Part shown: in pieces, positions 58,501 through 64,000 of the stretch | How positions within the stretch are numbered: the first letter of the stretch is position 1 | Layout: every line of letters begins with the position of its first letter | Assembly: GCF_027887165.1 (NCBI RefSeq) | Contig: NC_077228.1 | Coordinates: forward strand, 178,602,499-178,666,498 | DNA length: 64,000 nt | Reading direction: 5' to 3' | Source of the DNA: Monodelphis domestica | Lineage: Eukaryota > Chordata > Mammalia > Didelphimorphia > Didelphidae | Position numbers and translations under genes: made by a program | The notes under the pieces: generated by a model | The model's input: only the letters and a program-made list of their open reading frames with translations | Databases searched by the model: none | Told to the model about the DNA's origin: nothing

Positions 58501-61500
58501 CCCAGAATCTCCAGGATCCTTTAACTGCCTGCTACATTTTCACACCACCTTAAATTTTTAAATCAAACTCATTATATATCCTTCTACTCTATCCTAGACT
58601 TCCCTAACTCTTTCATTGGCACCATCATTATCCTAACATATCAGACTTTAAGTCAAAGTCATAATGTGCCTTCTCCTTCTCCTTTGTCCTCTCATATCAA
58701 ATAACCAAGCCCTTCTTTTTAACATTTTCTTTCATTGTATTTTCCTTTATACCTTCATTATTATTGCTGTAAAACAAGACCCTTATCACATGCCTGAAAT
58801 AAGGAAGCACCTTCCCAACTTAAGTCTCATTACCTCTGATGTCTCAATACCTTTTATACAAACCTACCTAAAATGTCTCCATCAAATCATTCCTGCTTTA
58901 AAGAAAACAGTAACAAAACACTTTTAATGGTACACTATTTCCTACAAGATATCACGGCCAAAACTCTTCAGCCTCCTACTCAAAAGAAGTCCACAATCCC
59001 AAATTACTTTTTTCAAACTAGTATTCCCCGGAAGTGAGCACTCCATCAATCCAGTCTTACTGTTTTATTCAATACTGCTACTAAATAAGCCTGCTTTATT
59101 CCTATTTCTTTTTACTCTTTGCACGCTGTCTCCCCTACCTGAAATGTGCTTCCCTTTCTCTTAACTGCTGCCCATCCTTCAAGGTCCAATCTAACTTCTC
59201 TTCCTGGAAACCTTCTTTGACTACAGCAGCACACATTGAGTCAGCCTCCTCTGAATGTCTGTTGATTGCACTTATTGTCTCTACATGTGGTTTTTCACTT
59301 TAATTGTAATTTAAATTTTCTTGTATTTGTTTTGTATTCTCAGTGAGACCTCAAAGGTAGACTTTGTTATGCTTCTTTGTGTCCCTCAAAATGCTCTGCA
59401 CATAGAAAGAATATAATAAAGAAGTATTTGAATGAATGAATTCAATACATTTCATAGTTAAAATGAGTAATTTTGCATGAACTATATAGATAAAATGTGG
59501 AGTTAATGAAACCAACTTCATGAAAATGCTAGGAAGAATTGTTTTAAAGAAGTTTAAAAAGTTAAAAAAGAAGTTTTAAAAGTTTACTAATTGGGTGGCA
59601 GCTGGGTAGCTCAGTGGATTGAGAGCCAGGCCTAGAGACAGGAGGTCCTGGGTTCAAATCTGACCTCAGACATGTCCTAGCTGTGTGACCCTGGGCAAGT
59701 CACTTGACCCCCATTGCCTAGCCCTTACCACTCTTCTGCCTTGTTATTGATTCCAAGATGGAAGGTAAAGGTTTAAAAAAAAAAGTTTACCAATTCATTT
59801 GAAGTATCTTATGAGCCACACCACACTAGAAATGGACCCAATTGTACAATATGCCAGTTTTAACAATGCAACAATCTCTTCTCCTCCTGCCAGAAAACCC
59901 AGCAGAACTAGTGCTCCTTTTTTCCCTAGTCTTGAGACAAAGAAACTTGAGTTACATAAACAGTAATTTATAATCACTTTAAAATTTTTGCTTCATGGTT
60001 TGTTCTTATTTTTCTTTTTCTCTTGTTCTTGTTTACATCACTGAATAATATGCTTATTGCTTGTCAACCGAACTTTTTCCTCCTTTTTTACAAAGAATGG
60101 CCAAGAGACAAAAAGCTTGAGAGTATTTGACCTACTAAATATAAAATTTTCCTAGAACTGGTTTGGTAAATAATATATACCAAATATTTACCAACAAATT
60201 ACAAAGTTCATGAACAAATAATGAATGCCTTCAACTCTACCAAAAGACGGTAATGAAACATAACTATATGTTGTATTCTCTTAGAAACCTCCAAAGCATA
60301 GAAGTATGGAAGAACATAAACATCAGATGCCATTTACCTGTGAACCCTCTGATCACACCTTAGCACAATGAGAGGATCAATCATCAAGTCATTCTGTGTG
60401 TATTTCTGTTGCCTAACTAACTTTACTGATGGCTGCAGTGCATTAACTGTCATTACCCATAGCCTGTTGAGAAAATAAATCAAACATTCAAAAATTATTT
60501 CAACCTATCTGAAACATCTATCCATTCAACATACTAAATAAACAGTCCTATTATGTCAAAGAAGGTATGAGAGGTTAAAATGGGACAATAGATGTGAATA
60601 TACTTTGAATGGTTAAATACTATGTAAATCTAAATTAGTGTTACTTAATGAAAATAAAAGGTAGAAAAGTAAAGTCAACATAGAATCAAAACTTATTTAT
60701 TTAAACATCTTAAAATCCATTCAATATAGTAAGGGATGCCCACTCTATCATAACAGGTCAAATAGTAAGCAAATAATTAAAATCATTGCAATTAGCTTTA
60801 AGAAACTAGAAACACTTTTTATTTACTTTACCAAAAAAAAAGTCAAAAACACTTCTCCAGTGATAAAGCTAATCATTCTTGTCTATCTTTAAAGTTCATC
60901 TGCTCTTTAATGCTCTGAATAGACAAATGTATTATCCATTTATAAGACAAATAAATCTTCTATAATTATTGATGACGCTATTGAAAGCCTTTCAAAGATT
61001 AGCAAAAAGCATATTGTCCCTTCTGTCAATTTAAGTGGTTTATACCATCAAAACAATAAAAAAAGTTACCTTCTAGGCATCACAGTATTAAGAACCATCC
61101 ACAGTTTATTGACTGTTTGAAGAATTCTCCGTGGAACTCCCAAATTCAACAGCTGGTTCATATTTGATGTTAAAACTTCTGCATATGGTATAAGTTCACT
61201 AGCAGAGACCAGAGTCAAGTGTTCCAGAATCTGCATCACTTGTGTGTGACTTACTTGGAGTACTGAAAATGCTACAAAGAAAAATTAGTCAGAATTCAGA
61301 CAAGCTAAGCCTTCCAAAGCCACTGGCCATGAATGTTACGTTTTTATAATGTTAGGTCTTGTGCAATTGGTTCAAGGTTTCCAATACCTCAAAAAAAGAT
61401 GTGGCTAAAAAGTAAAATGGAAACACATCTCATTCTGTTGGAGACATTTTATAGTTTGGGCTAACCTTATAAATTAGGACCTTAAGGAATATCCACATTG

Positions 61501-63860
61501 CCCAATAAATAAATGGTCTAAGGATAGAATTGAGAAGTTTTCAAAAACAATATAAATTGTTAATAACCAGCTGAAAAAATATTCAAGTGTTAATAATCAG
61601 AGAAACTCAGATTAAGAGAATTCTAAAGTAAGGACTTAATAAACATTTTTTTTCTTTCATTACATCAATTAACACAACAAAAATAGTTAAAAATAATAAA
61701 ATGCAACATTGCGGGACAGTGTAGAAACAGACACATAATCACACACATTACAGCATTAAAACGGTTCAATCATTCTGAAAACAATCTCCCAGTATATGAG
61801 TTTCAAAACTGAATGTTCCCCTTGATCCAGTGATCCTACCACAATGACTATTCCTAAAGATGTATTTAAAAGGTAAAGAAAATCCATCTGTACAAAAAGT
61901 ATTCACTGGCTTTTTTGAAAAACCCTTACCTTCTGTCTTAGTATCAGTTCCAAGGCAGAAGAGTGGCAAGAGCTAGGCAACTGGGGTTAAGTGACTTGTC
62001 AAAGATCATATAGCTAGGAAATGTCTGAGGGCAAATTTGGATCCAGGTCCTCTCAATTCAAGGCCTGGCACTCTATCTAGTTGCTCCAGCTTTCTTTGTA
62101 ATAGCACAAAACTAAGCAACAAACATGTCTAATTCTAGGGGAATCACTGAATAAATTGTGGCACGTCAACATAAAGGAATATTATTTTGCATTAAGACAA
62201 CTCTGGAAAAAAGGAAATATGCAAAGACTGAAATAAAAAGATGCAGACAGAAGGCAGAATCATACAACATATGCATCAAAAATATACAATAATATAAAAC
62301 AAATAATAGGGATAGAAATTTGACCTGTAATTTCATGAGTACATCCCAGGTTCAGAAACTCCTAACAGGTAGATCAGTTACCTTCACTGTAATGTATACT
62401 CTTAAGAGAATTGCTTAAAGTACTGAAAAGTAAAATGACTTGTCTAAGGTCACAGAGTCAATAGGTGTCAGAAGTAGGATAAGATGGCTTTGACTGGCTC
62501 TCATTCCCTATACCACAAAACACAAAAATGTACCAAAAAGAAAAAAAGAAATCAGAAGAAAATATAGAGAGATAAAGAGATAGCAGAGTGAATAGAGCAA
62601 CAAGTCTGGAGTCAGCAGGACTTGAGTTCAAATCTAGCCTCAGACACTTTATAAATAAGTGTGTGACCCTGGGCATTTAACCTCAATTGCCTTCCTCTTA
62701 TCACTCTTCTGCTTTAGAATTGATTCTAAGAAAATATGGGTTAAAAATACTGAAATAAAGACACCATAATTTTAACATGTATACAGCACTTTTTGTGTGC
62801 CAGGCGCTATCCTAAGTGCTTTACAATCATTTGATCATTGTAACAACCTGGCAGGTGGATGTTACTGTGATCCCCAGCCCACTTTAAAAATGAGGAAACT
62901 ACGGAGCATAGAGATTAAGTTGATTTGCCCTGGGTTGTATAGGTAGTTAAGTGACAGAAACCAGTTTTGACCTCAGGTTTCTGTATTCCAAACCTGGCAC
63001 TCATATGCAATGTTTGTTAAAAAAATAAATTGTAGTTTGGATATTTTTTCCATATTATTTCAGTTTTATTCCCCTCAGAATATCTTGAAGGACACTAAAT
63101 AGTTTTGATTTTTTCAAAGAAATTTCTTAATATGAGCAAGAACAAACAATTTGAAAACTAATGTCATTATCTCCAATCCAACTTATATGGTAAACAAGCT
63201 TTAAAACTGACTACCTGAATTCTTATAGGGGTTTGCATTAAAAAAAATGGTCTAATAATTCATTAATTTAACACATATTAAGCACTTATTAACATATATT
63301 TTGCACTGCATGATGTCAATTCTATCCTGCAGATCTTGTCCTAAAAGTCTCTTTTTCAGCATCTACCCACATACTAGACAGCTATTCCCTCAAAAATCAG
63401 CACCCTGATCAGTGGTACAAACCATACTCTTCTAATGCAGTCATTCTAATCCATACAGTAACAGTCCTCGGGGACTCAACATGATCAAGAGAAAAGGATG
63501 CAATTCAATGGAAACAAAAAAGATTCTCAGAAACTGTGAAATTATAGCTGCTTACTTTTAAAACTGTCTGACAAGACATTAACCTGTTTTAAAGAAAAAT
63601 ACTTCATTTCATTTAAGTTTTTAATATCATACCTCATTAAATTAGTAGAAATCTAACATATTTCTCATAAAATGAGTAAGAAAACTTTACTGCACCTTCT
63701 TGAAGTTGTTTAGGAGAGTGGTTTTTGGCAGTGTTGGTCAAGAGCATTCTCCGTAGCAGGGCATCTGTCCCAGTAATTTCTTCTTCACAAATCCAATCAT
63801 CCACAATACATAAATGTGGATAGTTAGTTGCAAGAAGGCGCAATAAAGCAGAGTGTAACC
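52417..63860 (-). CDS. INTS2: INTS2, Integrator complex subunit 2, C-terminal part, last nine exons
   Basis: INTS2 is a large helical-repeat protein of the nuclear Integrator complex, where it sits in the INTS1-INTS2-INTS7 backbone. Integrator cleaves nascent RNA polymerase II transcripts, such as snRNA precursors and paused mRNAs. Nine exons with consistent phases and GT-AG sites lie at 63860-63696, 61271-61070, 60463-60338, 57937-57736, 55891-55670, 55214-55107, 54232-54127, 52989-52813 and 52586-52417. They give about 491 residues, roughly the last 40% of the protein. Diagnostic stretches include PRRLWVMTVNALQPSVK, RCPPLMDITLHMLNGYLL, GYPCELLPLTVAGIPS and the end IESTIIEIINMSVSGV. There are no internal stops. 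The 5' exons lie beyond the right edge. The gene is in tandem with BRIP1, transcribed towards it. Confidence 0.97.
52630..52755 (+). mobile_element. L3/CR1-type fragment
   Basis: AAAGAATCACAGAACCTTAA and AGTTGGAAAAAACCTCAG are the conserved CR1/L3 end. It lies in the short INTS2 intron. Confidence 0.6.
52813..52989 (-). CDS. INTS2: INTS2 exon
   Basis: 177 nt. The acceptor AG is at 52991-52990 and the donor GTAAGT starts at 52812. It encodes LTQTKRYAFFMPTLPSLVSF through GQVCASDVATQTRDIDPIIT. The split codon with the last exon gives arginine (TRLQQLKEK). Confidence 0.95.
52990..53776. other. INTS2 intron, nothing recognised
   Basis: AT-rich, no family recognised. Confidence 0.4.
53777..54000 (+). 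mobile_element. MIR/THER1-type SINE
   Basis: ACATGGTGTGGTGGAAAGAG, CTCAGTTTCCTCATATGTAA and AATAGGATATTACATATACT. Confidence 0.82.
54127..54232 (-). CDS. INTS2: INTS2 exon
   Basis: 106 nt. The acceptor AG is at 54234-54233 and the donor GTATGT starts at 54126. It encodes VFAIQLLSYLCIQYALPKSL followed by SVARLAINVMGTMLT. One base carries over to the next exon. Confidence 0.95.
54465..54535. mobile_element. hAT-like MITE fragment
   Basis: A GTTCTTAACCTTGTTTG start with loss of the rest of the element. Short and degenerate. Confidence 0.4.
54540..55060 (-). mobile_element. L2-like fragment, decayed
   Basis: GTTAGGCTAAGGAATTTTAA and AAGAGACCAGTAAGGGGCTA follow the antisense L2 order. Weak. Confidence 0.45.
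55107..55214 (-). CDS. INTS2: INTS2 exon
   Basis: 108 nt, 36 codons. The acceptor AG is at 55216-55215 and the donor GTAATC starts at 55106. It encodes GYPCELLPLTVAGIPSMHIC through PELIAQPELEKQ, a strongly conserved block of INTS2. Confidence 0.95.
55670..55891 (-). CDS. INTS2: INTS2 exon
   Basis: 222 nt, exactly 74 codons. The acceptor AG is at 55893-55892, and the donor GTTTGT at 55669 is a weaker form. It encodes DSAAVQILLEICLPTEEEK, a short variable stretch, then EEGEDNLLCNLREVQCLICC and ends KLVHFQ. The variable part after EEEK seems shorter than in human, as far as I recall. Confidence 0.95.
55892..56639. other. INTS2 intron, nothing recognised
   Basis: No gene or repeat family recognised. 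Confidence 0.4.
56640..56737. mobile_element. hAT-like MITE fragment
   Basis: It ends CATCAAGTTAAGAATTCTTG, resembling the right end of the TTCTTAA MITE family. The left part is lost. Confidence 0.4.
56901..57101 (+). mobile_element. SINE1/WSINE1-type, full length
   Basis: AAGGCAGCTAGGTGACTCAG to GATAGAAGATAAGGGCTTAA, moderately diverged. Confidence 0.88.
57102..57735. other. INTS2 intron, nothing recognised
   Basis: No gene or repeat family recognised. Confidence 0.4.
57736..57937 (-). CDS. INTS2: INTS2 exon
   Basis: 202 nt. The acceptor AG is at 57939-57938 and the donor GTAACT starts at 57735. It encodes CPPLMDITLHMLNGYLLASK, a more variable Glu/Pro/Asn-rich linker, then EVTREELKNALLAAQ. 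Confidence 0.95.
57938..58529. other. INTS2 intron, nothing clear
   Basis: AT-rich. The right end grades into the L2-type piece that follows. Confidence 0.35.
58530..59440 (+). mobile_element. L2-type LINE 3' part
   Basis: CTGCTGCCCATCCTTCAAGG, CTTCTCTTCCTGGAAACCTT and CTCTGCACATAGAAAGAATA, in L2 order. Confidence 0.75.
59593..59780 (+). mobile_element. SINE1/WSINE1-type, near consensus
   Basis: Flanked by the 15-bp duplication AAAAGTTTACTAATT / AAAAGTTTACCAATT (59578-59592 and 59781-59795), with one mismatch. A short part near the end (GGAGCCAATACACAGT) is missing. Confidence 0.93.
59796..60337. other. INTS2 intron, nothing recognised
   Basis: AT-rich, no element recognised. Confidence 0.4.
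60338..60463 (-). CDS. INTS2: INTS2 exon
   Basis: 126 nt. The acceptor AG is at 60465-60464 and the donor GTAAAT starts at 60337. It encodes LWVMTVNALQPSVKLVRQQK and ends VLRCDQRVH plus a split arginine codon. Phases match both neighbours. Confidence 0.95.
60464..61069. other. INTS2 intron, nothing recognised
   Basis: AT-rich, no element recognised. Confidence 0.4.
61070..61271 (-). CDS. INTS2: INTS2 exon
   Basis: 202 nt. The acceptor AG is at 61273-61272 and the donor GTAACT starts at 61069. It encodes AFSVLQVSHTQVMQILEHLT through MNQLLNLGVPRRILQTVNKL to NTVMPR. Its last two bases plus G of the next exon make arginine. The long amphipathic runs suit the helical-repeat fold of INTS2. Confidence 0.95.
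61490..62335 (+). mobile_element. Old L1 3' end in an INTS2 intron, split by a SINE
   Basis: The ORF2 tail (61490-61910) and continuation (62090-62335) flank an antisense SINE at 61911-62088. The L1 is antisense to INTS2. Confidence 0.65.
61911..62088 (-). mobile_element. SINE1/WSINE1-type inside an L1
   Basis: Antisense copy from AAAAACCCTTACCTTCTG to ATCTAGTTGCTCCAGC. Confidence 0.85.
62580..62745 (+). mobile_element. SINE1/WSINE1-type, diverged
   Basis: GAGTTCAAATCTAGCCTCAG, GTGTGACCCTGGGCATTTAA and ATCACTCTTCTGCTTTAGAA. Confidence 0.82.
62765..63012 (-). mobile_element. MIR/THER1-type SINE
   Basis: GTGTGCCAGGCGCTATCCTA, AAAAATGAGGAAACTACGGA and TTGACCTCAGGTTTCTGTAT. Confidence 0.82.
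63013..63695. other. INTS2 intron, nothing recognised
   Basis: AT-rich, no element recognised. Confidence 0.4.
63696..63860 (-). CDS. INTS2: INTS2 exon (first in window)
   Basis: 165 nt. The acceptor AG is at 63862-63861, and the donor at 63695 reads GTGCAG, which is GT but far from the usual GTRAGT. It encodes LHSALLRLLATNYPHLCIVD and continues to NHSPKQLQE. The final G joins CA of the next exon to make alanine (QEAFSVLQ), which confirms the unusual donor. Confidence 0.92.
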
Positions 63861-64000
63861 CTTAAAAAATTGTAATATGCATGTTAGAACATGTCAAATA
63901 CTCAAAAATTTTCTTTACCATTCCTCAGATTCTTATTTCATTAATTGAATGTTTAACAGTCTAACACCCAACCACAACAGATGCTTACACATCAGCACTT

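Overview
This window is nuclear DNA from a marsupial. The evidence is a family of tRNA-derived SINEs with the 3' end typical of Australian marsupials, marsupial-style L1, L2, L3/CR1, MIR/MAR1 and hAT elements, and two host genes whose proteins closely resemble BRIP1 and INTS2. An Australian lineage is my guess from the SINE type; the species cannot be named from sequence alone. No bacterial genes, CRISPR arrays, RNA genes or active defence-type systems are visible.

Layout. Both host genes lie on the minus strand, in tandem. From about 50.7 to 63.9 kb are the last nine exons of INTS2 (Integrator subunit 2), which run off the right edge. The INTS2 stop codon is at 52417-52419, with candidate poly(A) signals between 51.6 and 50.7 kb. 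Next, at 49.0-49.9 kb, comes a GC-rich, CpG-rich block holding five CCAAT boxes and E2F-like sites. This is the likely BRIP1 promoter and non-coding exon 1. BRIP1 (FANCJ helicase) then runs leftwards with exons 2-6 at 45.7, 44.4, 42.3, 30.7 and 24.1 kb. They encode the first 211 residues, including the Q motif, Walker A and the bipartite nuclear localisation signal. The first 24 kb is BRIP1 intron 6; exon 7 was not found and should lie beyond the left edge.

The rest is intron and short intergenic DNA packed with interspersed repeats. Every L1 piece I could orient (ten) is on the plus strand, antisense to both genes. Several are nested: a younger L1 inside an older L1 (26.6-29.3 kb), an endogenous retrovirus (ERV) LTR inside an L1 (32.2-34.4 kb), and at 20.1-21.5 kb two hAT elements side by side sharing an 8-bp target, one of which holds a solo LTR. 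One 2-kb L1 (35.4-37.4 kb) looks recent, with an 18-bp perfect target duplication and a 409-codon open stretch of ORF2. Endogenous retrovirus remains are LTRs only.

How it works together: BRIP1 (DNA repair helicase) and INTS2 (RNA polymerase II transcript cleavage and attenuation) are neighbours but not known partners. No exciting new multi-gene system is present. The most notable points are the repeat architecture, the L1 strand bias, the conserved G-rich tract in L1 3' ends, the 40-bp perfect terminal inverted repeat on one LTR, and the CCAAT array of the BRIP1 promoter.
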